A DNA stretch of 64,000 bases from Pseudomonas sp. MUP55 (lineage in GTDB: Bacteria > Pseudomonadota > Gammaproteobacteria > Pseudomonadales > Pseudomonadaceae): the NCBI RefSeq assembly GCF_034043515.1, contig NZ_CP138214.1:5401501-5465500 (forward strand), read 5' to 3'. Positions 44,565 to 52,734 of the stretch are shown here, in pieces. The translations under genes and the position numbers were made by a program. The notes beneath the pieces are model-generated. The model had not been told where the DNA came from and did no database searches. It saw only the letters and a list, made by a program, of their open reading frames with translations. The stretch's first letter is position 1, and each line of letters starts with the position of its first letter.

Positions 44565-44966
44565 ATGAAATCGATTTTCCTGGCTTTGGCACTCATCGCA
44601 ACCGGCGTCCACGCGGCCGAAGACACCGACAACACGCCGTGCGACGGCATCGAGAACGACCAGCAAACCCTGGAATGCGCCACCTACAACAAAACCACCG
44701 CCGAGCAATTGCTCAAGGATAACTACCAGGGGTTGCTCGAACGCATGGGTTCAACCTATGGCAGCGACAAGACCAAGCTGGCGGACATTACCGCCCGTCT
44801 GAAGGATGCCCAGCAGAAGTGGGAAAAACTGCGTGACGCCGATTGTGCGGTAGACACCTTCCCGGCGGTGACCGGCACCAAGGCCTATGCCATTGCGCAG
44901 AATGATTGCCTGGCGCGGATGAGCGATGAGCGGTCGGAGTTTTTGGAGTCGATTGGGCAGGAATAA
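44565..44966 (+). CDS. LprI-like (DUF1311) exported protein
   Basis: A 133-residue protein with a signal peptide (MKSIFLALALIATGVHAAED, cleaved after AHA-like VHAA) and a mature part carrying paired cysteines (TPCDGIENDQQTLECA and DADCAV...NDCLARM). This is the DUF1311/LprI-N pattern of lysozyme-inhibitor-related periplasmic proteins. It is divergent from the dipeptidase gene and 39 bases upstream of the DUF3010 gene, possibly cotranscribed. Lysozyme inhibition itself is not shown for this member. Confidence 0.85.
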   Translation: MKSIFLALALIATGVHAAEDTDNTPCDGIENDQQTLECATYNKTTAEQLLKDNYQGLLERMGSTYGSDKTKLADITARLKDAQQKWEKLRDADCAVDTFPAVTGTKAYAIAQNDCLARMSDERSEFLESIGQE

Positions 44967-45005
44967 GCGACAATCCTGCGACTTTCTTCTGAATCAGGGC
45001 TTTTC

Positions 45006-45422
45006 ATGACTTTCTGCGGCATCGAAATCAAAGGCAGCGAAGCCATCATCGCCGTCGCTTCCCTGGACAACCAGGCACTGACCCACGTCGCCCTGGCCAC
45101 CAAGAAAATCGCCCTCGAAGACGACGACGAAGCCGCCAACGTCAAAGCCTTCGCCGTCCAGGTGAAGGCGTTTGTGCAGGCAAACGCCATCACCCATATC
45201 GCGATCAAGAAGCGCAGCAAGAAAGGCGAATTCGCCGGCGGCCCGACCACATTCAAGATCGAAGGGGTGTTTCAGTTGCTGGAGGGGGTCGAGGTGACGC
45301 TGCTGTCGCCGCAAACCATCAATGCGCAGAACAAAAAACACAACTTCGAACTGCCGGCGACGCTGAACAAATATCAGCATGAAGCCTTCAAGACGGCGTG
45401 TTCGGCCCTGCTGAAAAAATAA
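45006..45422 (+). CDS. DUF3010 family protein
   Basis: A 138-residue soluble protein matching DUF3010: FCGIEIKGSEAIIAVASLD at the start and IAIKKRSKKGEFAGGPTTFKIEG in the middle. The fold looks RNase H-like, but the catalytic acid set is not obvious and no activity is known. The gene ends before a cluster of REPs of both families. Confidence 0.85.
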   Translation: MTFCGIEIKGSEAIIAVASLDNQALTHVALATKKIALEDDDEAANVKAFAVQVKAFVQANAITHIAIKKRSKKGEFAGGPTTFKIEGVFQLLEGVEVTLLSPQTINAQNKKHNFELPATLNKYQHEAFKTACSALLKK

Positions 45423-45441
45423 GCCACACCGAAAATCCAAT

Positions 45442-45461
45442 GTGGGAGGCTCCCCCGATAG
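45442..45461. repeat. Truncated family A REP arm
   Basis: GTGGGAGGCTCCCCCGATAG is a family A arm lacking four central bases, without a partner arm. Confidence 0.7.
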
Positions 45462-45472
45462 CGTTGGGTCAC

Positions 45473-45590
45473 GATCGTTCCCACGCTCCGCGTGGGAATG
45501 CCTCCAGGGACGCTCCGCGTCCCGCCATCTGCTGCACAGGTGACGCAGAGCGTCACGGGCTGCATTCCCACGCTGCAGCGTGGGAACGAT
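45473..45590. repeat. Family B REP inverted pair
   Basis: Forward GATCGTTCCCACGCTCCGCG copy facing an inverted copy ending CAGCGTGGGAACGATC. Confidence 0.92.
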
Positions 45591-45602
45591 CTCTAATCCA
45601 CT

Positions 45603-45689
45603 GTGGGAGGGGGCTTGCCCCCGATAGCGGTGGGTCAGAAAAAGCTGTATCAAATGACTGCCCGTCATCGGGGGCAACCCCCTCCCACA
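45603..45689. repeat. Family A REP inverted pair
   Basis: Standard left arm; the right arm has lost one base of the C/G run (GGGGGCAACCCCCTCCCAC). Between DUF3010 and cdhR, the 305-base gap holds only these REPs. Confidence 0.92.
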
Positions 45690-45727
45690 TTCGATCCGTG
45701 TGCGTTGAAACTGTGGCTGAAAAACAC

Positions 45728-46672
45728 TCAAACCACCTCTCGTCGTCGGTCCTCCCTGGGGCACTTGGCGAACCTTGCGCGATAGCTGCGGGTGAAATAC
45801 GACGGCGACTCAAACCCGCACGCAATACTCACTTCCAGCACGCTCATATCGCTCTGGCGCAGCAATTGCCGGGCTTTTTCAAGGCGCAGTCCCAGGTAGA
45901 AGTTGCTCGGTGTGTCGTTCAGGTGCAGGCGGAACAGGCGCTCCAGCTGGCGCCGTGTGACCTTGATCGCTTCGGCCAGGGCCAGGGTGCTCAGGGGCGG
46001 CTCGGTGTGCTGCTCCATCTCGCCGATCACCTGCACCAGCTTCTTGTTGCTGATGCCGTAGCGCGTGGCGATCTGCATGCGCTGGTGATCTTTGCGCGGG
46101 CGGATGCGGCCCAGCACGAACTGTTCGGAGACCTGTACCGCCAGGTCCGGGCCATGGGCCTGGGCGATCAGGTCGAGCATCAGGTCGATGGATGCAGTGC
46201 CGCCCGCGCAGGTAATGCGCCGGCGGTCGATCTCGAACAGCTCCTGGGTGACCGTCAGGTGCGGATACGACTCCTTGAACGCATCGATGGCTTCCCAGTG
46301 CAGGGTCAGGCGATGGCCGTCGAGCAGGCCCGCTTCGGCCAGCACGCAGGCGCCGGTGTCGATGGCGCCCAGGGTGACGCCCTCGTGGTCGAGGCGCCGC
46401 AGCCAGTGTTCCAGCGCGGGCGTGGCGAACTGCAGAGGCTCGAAGCCAGCCACCACCAGCAGGGTCGCGCCTTTGTTCAGCGGCTCCAGTGCGGCGTCGG
46501 CATTCACCGACATCCCATTGCTCGCCAATACTGCCCCGCCATCGGCGCTCAAGACGTGCCAGCGGTACAGCTCGCCACGAAAGCGATTGGCCACCCGCAG
46601 CGGCTCCAGTGCGGAAATAAAGCCGATGGCCGAGAACCCCGGCATCAGTAAAAAATAGAAATCCTGGGACAT
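45728..46672 (-). CDS. cdhR: Carnitine catabolism regulator (GATase1-like AraC family)
   Basis: A 314-residue regulator with an N-terminal DJ-1/PfpI (GATase1-like) sensor domain (YFLLMPGFSAIGFISALEPL, residues 5-170; GAIDTGACVLAEAGLL near the ligand pocket) and a C-terminal AraC HTH domain (LALAEAIKVTRRQLERLFRLHL, SIACGFESPSYFTRSYRARF). Its divergent position next to caiX-cdhC-cdhA-cdhB matches CdhR, which activates carnitine genes in P. aeruginosa. Start chosen at ATG 46672, where the conserved domain begins; the long in-frame extension upstream is divergent promoter sequence. Confidence 0.92.
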   Translation of the reverse strand: MSQDFYFLLMPGFSAIGFISALEPLRVANRFRGELYRWHVLSADGGAVLASNGMSVNADAALEPLNKGATLLVVAGFEPLQFATPALEHWLRRLDHEGVTLGAIDTGACVLAEAGLLDGHRLTLHWEAIDAFKESYPHLTVTQELFEIDRRRITCAGGTASIDLMLDLIAQAHGPDLAVQVSEQFVLGRIRPRKDHQRMQIATRYGISNKKLVQVIGEMEQHTEPPLSTLALAEAIKVTRRQLERLFRLHLNDTPSNFYLGLRLEKARQLLRQSDMSVLEVSIACGFESPSYFTRSYRARFAKCPREDRRREVV

Positions 46673-46741
46673 GGTGGCGCTCTCGTCGGGCGGGCAGCGT
46701 GGCACTGTGATACTCCCGTTCATGGGCGGATTCAAGGGGCA

Positions 46742-46770
46742 GGTCGCTGCAGTGCAAAAGCTGGTCGCCG
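46742..46770. promoter_or_regulatory. Candidate CdhR direct repeat
   Basis: GGTCGCTG at 46742 and GGTCGCCG at 46763 are direct repeats exactly 21 bases apart, about two helical turns, as AraC-family proteins prefer. They lie 93 bases before the caiX ATG. Confidence 0.45.
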
Positions 46771-46862
46771 TCGTGCGCTTTACCGGCCCCCAAGCTGCGT
46801 AACGTGATGCCACGGTGCACAAAGACACCGGCCCACAATAACGACCTGCCGAGGGATTCACC

Positions 46863-47807
46863 ATGAACCGACTGATCAGCCGCAGCGTGCTTGCACTCAG
46901 CGTCAGCGCTATTTTGAGCACCCCCGTCATGGCAGCGGATGCCGCTTCATGCCAGAACGTGCGCCTGGGCGTGGTGAACTGGACCGACGTGATCGCCACC
47001 AGTGCCATGACCCAAGTGTTGCTCGACGGCCTCGGCTACAAGACCAAACAGACCAGCGCCTCCCAGCAGATCATCTTTGCCGGCATCCGCGACCAGCGCC
47101 TGGACCTGTTCCTGGGCTACTGGAACCCGCTGATGACCCAGACCATCACCCCGTTCGTCGACGCCAAGCAAGTCAAGGTGCTCGACAAACCGAGCCTGGA
47201 AGACGCCCGCGCCACCCTCGCCGTGCCGACTTACCTGGCGGACAAGGGCCTGAAAAGCTTTGCCGATATCGCCCGGTTCGAAAAAGAGCTCGGCGGCAAG
47301 ATCTACGGCATCGAGCCGGGTTCGGGCGCCAATACCCAGATCAAGGCGATGATCGCCAAGAACCAGTTCGGCCTGGGCAAGTTCCAGCTGGTCGAATCCA
47401 GCGAAGCCGGCATGCTCGCCGCCGTCGACCGGGCCGTGCGCCGCAAGGAAGCCGTGGTGTTCTTCGGCTGGGCGCCGCACCCGATGAACGTGAACGTGGC
47501 GATGACTTACCTCAGCGGCAGCGACGACGCCCTGGGCCCGAATGAAGGCCGCGCAACGGTATGGACCGTCACCTCGCCGACCTACGCCGAGCAGTGCCCC
47601 AACGTACACAAGCTGCTGACCAACCTGACCTTCACCGCCGCCGACGAGAGCCGAATGATGCAGCCGTTGCTCGACCACAAGGATGCCCTTGAGTCCGCCA
47701 GGCAGTGGCTCAAGGACCATCCGCAAGACCTGGCGCGCTGGCTGGAAGGCGTCACCACCTTCGACGGCAAGCCGGCGGCGGCCAACCTTCAACTAAGCAA
47801 GCAATAA
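46863..47807 (+). CDS. caiX: Carnitine-binding periplasmic protein CaiX
   Basis: A 314-residue ABC-transporter solute-binding protein of the OpuAC family. A signal peptide ends at VMAADA (near residue 24); the mature part has NWTDVIATSAM and LDLFLGYWNPLMTQ, the aromatic-box type elements that hold quaternary amines. In P. aeruginosa CaiX feeds carnitine to the CbcWV permease, whose genes are at 55.5 kb here. GAGGGA precedes the ATG. It is first in the carnitine operon. Confidence 0.94.
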   Translation: MNRLISRSVLALSVSAILSTPVMAADAASCQNVRLGVVNWTDVIATSAMTQVLLDGLGYKTKQTSASQQIIFAGIRDQRLDLFLGYWNPLMTQTITPFVDAKQVKVLDKPSLEDARATLAVPTYLADKGLKSFADIARFEKELGGKIYGIEPGSGANTQIKAMIAKNQFGLGKFQLVESSEAGMLAAVDRAVRRKEAVVFFGWAPHPMNVNVAMTYLSGSDDALGPNEGRATVWTVTSPTYAEQCPNVHKLLTNLTFTAADESRMMQPLLDHKDALESARQWLKDHPQDLARWLEGVTTFDGKPAAANLQLSKQ

Positions 47808-47878
47808 CCTGATTTGAACCCCCATTCGCGCTCGTCCCGGTCGCGAAGGCACCCCCACGCCTGTAAGGAACCCGCCCC

Positions 47879-48766
47879 ATGAACCACGACGTCATCATCA
47901 CCTGCGCACTCACCGGTGCTGGCGACACGACCGCCAGAAGCCCGCACGTGCCGGTCACCCCCAAGCAGATCGCGGCCGCCGCCGTGGAAGCCGCCAAGGC
48001 CGGTGCAACGGTGGTGCACTGCCATGTGCGTGACCCGCACACCGGCAAGTTCAGCCGCGACGTGGCGCTGTACCGCGAAGTGATGGAGCGCATCCGCGAG
48101 GCCGACATCGACATCATCGTCAACCTCACCGCCGGCATGGGCGGCGACCTGGAGATCGGCGCGGGCGAGGACCCGATGGCGTTTGGTCCCAACACCGACC
48201 TGGTCGGTCCGCTGACGCGGCTGGCCCACGTCGAAGAACTGCTGCCGGAAATCTGCACCCTCGATTGCGGCACCCTGAACTTCGGCGATGGCGACACCAT
48301 TTACGTGTCCACCCCCGCGCAATTGCGCGCCGGTGCCAAGCGGATCCAGGAACTGGGCGTGAAGGCCGAGCTGGAGATTTTCGACACCGGCCACCTGTGG
48401 TTCGCCAAGCAGATGATCAAGGAAGGCCTGCTCGACAACCCGCTGTTTCAACTGTGCCTGGGCATCCCGTGGGGCGCACCGGCCGACACCACCACCATGA
48501 AAGCCATGGTCGACAACCTGCCCGCCGACGCGGTGTGGGCCGGCTTCGGTATCGGCCGCATGCAGATGCCGATGGCCGCGCAAGCCGTGCTGCTGGGCGG
48601 CAACGTGCGGGTCGGCCTGGAAGACAACCTGTGGCTGGACAAAGGCGTGCTCGCCACCAATGGCCAACTGGTGGAGCGCGCCAGTGAAATCCTCAGCCGC
48701 CTGGGGGGAAGGGTCATGACCCCGGCCGAGGGCCGAATCAAGATGGGCCTCAAAAAACGCGGCTAA
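47879..48766 (+). CDS. cdhC: Dehydrocarnitine cleavage enzyme (BKACE family)
   Basis: A 295-residue beta-keto acid cleavage enzyme (DUF849). It has the zinc motif VVHCHVRDP and the conserved [12 protein letters not shown] and [12 protein letters not shown] stretches. The established reaction of this member is 3-dehydrocarnitine plus acetyl-CoA to betainyl-CoA plus acetoacetate. AAGGAA lies upstream of ATG 47879. It precedes cdhA, separated by a single-hairpin REP. Confidence 0.94.
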   Translation: MNHDVIITCALTGAGDTTARSPHVPVTPKQIAAAAVEAAKAGATVVHCHVRDPHTGKFSRDVALYREVMERIREADIDIIVNLTAGMGGDLEIGAGEDPMAFGPNTDLVGPLTRLAHVEELLPEICTLDCGTLNFGDGDTIYVSTPAQLRAGAKRIQELGVKAELEIFDTGHLWFAKQMIKEGLLDNPLFQLCLGIPWGAPADTTTMKAMVDNLPADAVWAGFGIGRMQMPMAAQAVLLGGNVRVGLEDNLWLDKGVLATNGQLVERASEILSRLGGRVMTPAEGRIKMGLKKRG

Positions 48767-48790
48767 CTCCCCGCTGAAACCGGATCAAAA

Positions 48791-48820
48791 ATGTGGGAGG
48801 GGGCTTGCCCCCTCCCACAT
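48791..48820. repeat. Collapsed family A REP (single perfect hairpin) between cdhC and cdhA
   Basis: A 13-bp perfect stem beginning ATGTGGGAGG with loop CTTG; the spacer and inner arms of the usual pair are missing. It is intraoperonic, 24 bases after the cdhC stop. Confidence 0.92.
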
Positions 48821-48850
48821 AGGTTCATCACATTATTCAGGAATGTCGTC

Positions 48851-49816
48851 ATGAGCTTTATCACTGAGATCAAAACCTTCGCCGCTCTGGGCAGTGGCGT
48901 GATCGGCAGCGGTTGGGTGTCCCGCGCCCTCGCCCACGGCCTGGATGTGGTCGCCTGGGACCCGGCGCCCGGTGCCGAAGCCGCACTGCGCAAACGTGTG
49001 GCCAACGCCTGGGGCGCCCTGGAGAAACAAGGGCTGGCAACCGGCGCATCCCAGGACCGCCTGCGCTTTGTGGCCACCATCGAAGAATGCGTGAAAGACG
49101 CCGACTTCATTCAGGAAAGCGCGCCCGAACGCCTGGAACTCAAACTGGATTTACACAGCAAGATCAGCGCGGCGGCCAAGCCGAATGCATTGATCGGCTC
49201 GAGCACCTCGGGCCTGTTGCCAAGTGAGTTCTATGAGGGCTCGACCCACCCCGAGCGTTGCGTCGTCGGCCACCCGTTCAACCCGGTTTACCTGCTGCCC
49301 CTGGTGGAAGTGGTCGGCGGCAAGCACACCGCGCCTGAGGCGATCCAGGCGGCGATCAAGGTCTACGAATCACTGGGCATGCGCCCGTTGCATGTGCGCA
49401 AGGAAGTCCCCGGTTTTATCGCCGATCGCCTGCTCGAAGCCCTGTGGCGCGAGGCGTTGCACCTGGTCAACGATGGCGTGGCGACCACCGGCGAAATCGA
49501 CGATGCCATTCGCTTCGGCGCGGGCCTGCGCTGGTCGTTCATGGGCACCTTCCTCACCTACACCCTCGCGGGTGGCGATGCGGGCATGCGCCACTTCATG
49601 GCGCAGTTCGGCCCGGCATTGCAGTTGCCCTGGACCTACCTGCCGGCACCGGAACTGACCGACAAACTGATTGACGATGTGGTCGACGGCACAAGCGATC
49701 AACTCGGCAACCACAGCATTGCGGCGCTGGAGCGCTATCGTGATGATTGCCTGCTGGCGGTGCTGGAGGCAGTGAAGACCACCAAGGCCAAGCACGGCAT
49801 GAGCTTCGCCGAATAA
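48851..49816 (+). CDS. cdhA: L-carnitine dehydrogenase
   Basis: A 321-residue NAD-dependent dehydrogenase of the 3-hydroxyacyl-CoA dehydrogenase fold. The Rossmann motif [17 protein letters not shown] is at residues 10-30 and the catalytic region [17 protein letters not shown] near 140. It oxidises L-carnitine to 3-dehydrocarnitine, the CdhC substrate. ATG 48851 follows CAGGAATG; an in-frame start at 48791 would translate the REP hairpin and is rejected. Confidence 0.94.
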   Translation: MSFITEIKTFAALGSGVIGSGWVSRALAHGLDVVAWDPAPGAEAALRKRVANAWGALEKQGLATGASQDRLRFVATIEECVKDADFIQESAPERLELKLDLHSKISAAAKPNALIGSSTSGLLPSEFYEGSTHPERCVVGHPFNPVYLLPLVEVVGGKHTAPEAIQAAIKVYESLGMRPLHVRKEVPGFIADRLLEALWREALHLVNDGVATTGEIDDAIRFGAGLRWSFMGTFLTYTLAGGDAGMRHFMAQFGPALQLPWTYLPAPELTDKLIDDVVDGTSDQLGNHSIAALERYRDDCLLAVLEAVKTTKAKHGMSFAE

Positions 49817-49821
49817 TTAAA

Positions 49822-49850
49822 GGTGGGAGGGGGCTTGCTCCCTCCCACAT
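49822..49850. repeat. Collapsed family A REP between cdhA and cdhB
   Basis: A single hairpin GGTGGGAGGG...CCCTCCCAC with loop CTTGC-type, 6 bases after the cdhA stop. Confidence 0.88.
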
Positions 49851-49870
49851 TTTTGACCGAGTAGACATCC

Positions 49871-50362
49871 ATGCCTGCATTGAAAACCTACACCACCAAA
49901 ATCCAACCGGACTGGGTGGACTACAACGGCCACCTGCGCGACGCGTTCTACCTGCTGATCTTCAGCTACGCCACCGACGCGCTGATGGACATACTGGGCC
50001 TGGACAGCGACAACCGCGAAGCCAGCGGCCACTCGCTGTTCACCCTGGAGCTGCACTTGAACTACCTGCACGAAGTGAAGCTGGGGGCCGAGGTGCAAGT
50101 GCATACCCAGCTGATCGCCCATGACGCCAAGCGCCTGCACCTCTATCACAGCCTGCACCTGGTGGGCGGTGACGAGGCGCTGGCGGGCAACGAACAGATG
50201 CTGCTGCATGTCGACCTGGCCGGCCCCCATGCAACGCCGTTCACTGAAATCACGCTGGAAAGACTGACGGCCATCCGTGCGCAACAGGCCGAGCTGCCGC
50301 CCCCCGTGCTGCTCGGCCGTGTCATCGGTTTGCCCATAAAAAAAGCCCCGATCCAGCCGTGA
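49871..50362 (+). CDS. cdhB: Betainyl-CoA thioesterase
   Basis: A 163-residue hotdog-fold thioesterase: QPDWVDYNGHLRDAFYLLIF carries the catalytic-type Asp-Tyr-Asn-Gly-His motif of 4-hydroxybenzoyl-CoA thioesterases. It hydrolyses betainyl-CoA to glycine betaine, linking the carnitine operon to GbcAB. It has no strong ribosome site (GTAGACATCC), so coupling through the operon is likely. Its last codons (KKAPIQP) overlap a terminator stem that acts on the opposite strand. Confidence 0.92.
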   Translation: MPALKTYTTKIQPDWVDYNGHLRDAFYLLIFSYATDALMDILGLDSDNREASGHSLFTLELHLNYLHEVKLGAEVQVHTQLIAHDAKRLHLYHSLHLVGGDEALAGNEQMLLHVDLAGPHATPFTEITLERLTAIRAQQAELPPPVLLGRVIGLPIKKAPIQP

Positions 50363-50374
50363 CAGGATCGGGGC
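50338..50374 (-). terminator. Terminator spanning the cdhB stop, read on the minus strand
   Basis: A 10-bp perfect stem (GCCCCGATCC / GGATCGGGGC) with a 10-base loop containing the cdhB TGA. On the minus strand it is followed by seven T's; on the plus strand there is no T run, so it mainly blocks leftward transcription. Confidence 0.75.
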
Positions 50375-50587
50375 AGAGGTGCCTTGTGTGAGCCGTGCGT
50401 CCCGAGGGTGACCAAACCGTCAAGCCGTGTGCCTGGGTTCAGTGTGCCGGTAAGCGCCGGGTGTGCATGGCCCGAAAACGACACCCTCATAGCCATCCGA
50501 GGCATTCACGCATTCGGCCCTTGCCGACCGCTGGGGCGGCTACCAGAATCGAGGTCGACCCCCGCTCTTCTCACCAGGATAGACGCC

Positions 50588-50851
50588 ATGATGCATGCGG
50601 ATTTGATTGACCAGGATGACCTGCTGGGCCAGCTGCGCTCACTGGGTTTTGAAGTGTCCAGCGGTGCCAGTGCCGAGCAGGCGTGCGAGTGCGCAGTACG
50701 CGGTTTGAGCGAGGCACGCGCCAGGGCGCTCAAGGGCATGGTTGAACAGATGTACGGCGGCAGCGCGACGATTTTGCCGGCGGTGCGCCAGGCGATCGAT
50801 AAGCAGTTGTTGCCGGCGTTGATGCACTTCAGGCAGAGCTCTGGCGCCTGA
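50588..50851 (+). CDS. Hypothetical protein, 87 aa
   Basis: A small soluble, mostly helical protein: MMHADLIDQDDLLGQLRSLG, then SAEQACECAVRGLSEARARA and VRQAIDKQLLPALMHF. No family is recognised. AGGAT lies 7 bases before ATG 50588. The gene lies between the carnitine operon and gbdR, converging with gbdR across a REP pair. The 225 bases before it show no other gene. Confidence 0.7.
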   Translation: MMHADLIDQDDLLGQLRSLGFEVSSGASAEQACECAVRGLSEARARALKGMVEQMYGGSATILPAVRQAIDKQLLPALMHFRQSSGA

Positions 50852-50858
50852 CAGAGCG

Positions 50859-50926
50859 CTATCGGGGGCAAGCCCCCTCCCACATGTGGAATGCATTCCC
50901 CTGTGGGAGGGGGCTTGCCCCCGATG
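50859..50926. repeat. Family A REP inverted pair, short spacer
   Basis: Arms as elsewhere with only a short spacer (ATGTGGAATGCATTCCC). It separates the convergent 87-aa gene and gbdR. Confidence 0.93.
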
Positions 50927-50939
50927 CCGACGACGCGAT

Positions 50940-52043
50940 CTAAAGCCTTACACTGGCAAATGTGGACTCGTTCCTGGCCTGACTCAACGCCGACATCGGC
51001 CCCGCCAGGGGTGACAAGGTCAGTGCCTGCGGAATCGGCATCATCGCCACCTGCTGGGTGGTGTTGGAACCCACGCGCTCATCGCGCGGCGGAATGCCGA
51101 AGTATTCGCGGTAGCACTTGGAGAAATGCGGCGTCGACACAAACCCGCACACCGACGCCACTTCGATGATCGACATCGGCGTCTGCTTGAGCAGTTGCCG
51201 TGCGCGAATCAGGCGCAACTTGAGGTAGTAGCGCGACGGCGAACAGTGCAGGTATTTCTGGAACAGCCGCTCCAGCTGGCGCCGCGACACGGCAACGTAG
51301 ACGGCCAATTCGTCGAGGTCGATGGGCTCTTCCAGGTTGGCTTCCATCAGCGCAACGATTTCCTGCAGCTTCGGCTGGTTGGTGCCAAGCATGTGCTTGA
51401 GCGGCACGCGCTGGTGGTCTTGTTCGTTGCGGATGCGTTCGTACACAAACATTTCGGAGATGGCTGCCGACAGTTCACGGCCGTGGTCGCGGCTGATCAG
51501 GTGCAGCATCATGTCCAACGGCGCGGTGCCGCCGGAGCTGGTAAAGCGGTTGCGGTCGAGGGTGAACAGGCGTGTGCTCATGGCCACGCGGGGGAAAGCT
51601 TCCTGCATCGACGCCAGGCATTCCCAGTGCACGCTGCAATCGAAACCATCAAGCAAGCCCGCGCAGGCCAGGGCCCAACTGCCGGTGCAGACCGCACCGA
51701 GACGGCGCGATTGGCGCGCCTGGCTTTGCAGCCATGACACATGTTCGCGGGTGACGGTACGCTGGATGCCCACGCCACCGCACACGATCACCGTGTCCAG
51801 GGCCGGCGCCTTGTGCATGGCCGCATCAGGGGTGATCTGCAGGCCGTCGCTGGCCCACACCTGGTTGCCGTCGACGCTCAGGGTTGTCCAGCGATACAGC
51901 TCGCGGCCGGACAATTGGTTGGCCATGCGCAGGGGTTCCACGGCCGAGGCCAGGGAAATCAGCGTGAAATTGTCCAGCAGCAAAAAGCCGATGGATTGAG
52001 GCGCACGGTTCTGGGGTTGGGCCCCTGAGTTGAACGACGTCAT
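50940..52043 (-). CDS. gbdR: GbdR, transcriptional activator of betaine catabolism
   Basis: A 367-residue GATase1-like AraC-family activator. The N-terminal DJ-1/PfpI-like sensor spans residues 15-200 (IGFLLLDNFTLISLASAVEPL, GAVCTGSWALACAGLLDG) and the C-terminal AraC domain 240-325 (LAVYVAVSRRQLERLFQKYL, SVCGFVSTPHFSKCYREYFG). In P. aeruginosa it senses glycine betaine and dimethylglycine and activates gbcA, gbcB, dgcAB, sox, cbcXWV and others, whose orthologues fill this window. GAGGAG precedes ATG 52043. Confidence 0.96.
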   Translation of the reverse strand: MTSFNSGAQPQNRAPQSIGFLLLDNFTLISLASAVEPLRMANQLSGRELYRWTTLSVDGNQVWASDGLQITPDAAMHKAPALDTVIVCGGVGIQRTVTREHVSWLQSQARQSRRLGAVCTGSWALACAGLLDGFDCSVHWECLASMQEAFPRVAMSTRLFTLDRNRFTSSGGTAPLDMMLHLISRDHGRELSAAISEMFVYERIRNEQDHQRVPLKHMLGTNQPKLQEIVALMEANLEEPIDLDELAVYVAVSRRQLERLFQKYLHCSPSRYYLKLRLIRARQLLKQTPMSIIEVASVCGFVSTPHFSKCYREYFGIPPRDERVGSNTTQQVAMMPIPQALTLSPLAGPMSALSQARNESTFASVRL

Positions 52044-52460
52044 CGCAGTATCTCCTCACACAAAGCGGGTGATGGCCTCAGGCGAGGCTCTTGTTATTGC
52101 ACTCGTCTCCTGCGAGGGAGAGAGGCTTTGAATTGATAGAGCAAATGCCATGCCTAAAATTGAATGGCCGTCCAATAACTCCTAAAAACGACGTTTTGAC
52201 GCGTCTATATAAGCCCGCCCGGGAAGTGTGGGATATGAGCGAAAAGGATGTAGGAATTGTCTCCCACAGGGCCTGTGAGCAAATCGGTAGCACTTGTGGG
52301 AAGGCGCTTTGAGGGCATCCGAGAAGTCTGTCACCGCAAGCACAGATGGCAGGTAGCCAGGCGTCATTCGTTTGCAGCCTACTTATCTGTTTGCGACGCG
52401 CTAAAAGGTGGCGCTTTTGGTTGCGGTGTTCACTTTATGAGCAGTGCTGGCTGTACTGGC
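52044..52460. other. Intergenic region upstream of gbdR, no gene seen
   Basis: About 400 AT-richer bases with frequent stops. Short frames exist (for example 52091-52312) but lack a plausible ribosome site and family features. A palindromic AAAACGACGTTTT occurs near 52185, and GTGGGAAGGCGC / GCGCTAAAAGGTGGCGC may fold. The gbdR promoter must lie here. Confidence 0.6.
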
Positions 52461-52461
52461 G

Positions 52462-52720
52462 CTATCGGGGGCAAGCCCCCTCCCACAGTTGAATGTGTTC
52501 ACAGTTCAAAATTGAACTGAAGCTATCAGGGCAAGCCCCCTCCCCACAGTGGAGAGGTGTTCACAGTTCAAAGTTGAACTGAAGCTATCAGGGCAAGCCC
52601 CCTCCCACCGTTGGGGAGATGTTCACAGTTCAAAATTGGGCTGAAGCTATCAGGGCTGGGCCCTCCCACAATTGAAAGGTGTTCACAGATCAAAATGTGG
52701 GAGGGGGCTTGCCCCCGATG
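52462..52720. repeat. Tandem array of four ~62-bp REP-derived units
   Basis: Units start at 52462, 52523, 52585 and 52647. Each begins CTATC(A/G)GGG, has the CCCTCCCAC arm and ends in GTTCACAGTTCAAA(A/G)TTG-ACTGAAG. Only the last is closed by an inverted GTGGGAGGGGGCTTGCCCCC arm. Units 2-4 carry the derived CTATCAGGG start in place of CTATCGGGGG, showing local head-to-tail duplication. Confidence 0.9.
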
Positions 52721-52734
52721 CAGGCGACTCGGTT

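Noticed and set aside
45728..47008. 426-codon reading of cdhR with a long N-terminal extension
   Set aside because: The extra 112 codons cover the divergent promoter and the start of caiX; the conserved sensor domain begins at the ATG at 46672.
52091..52312. 73-codon frame upstream of gbdR
   Set aside because: No ribosome site, no family resemblance, overlaps the expected gbdR promoter.
52462..52720. CRISPR-like repeat/spacer array
   Set aside because: Units are contiguous REP-derived direct repeats with conserved, not unique, spacers, and there are no cas genes.
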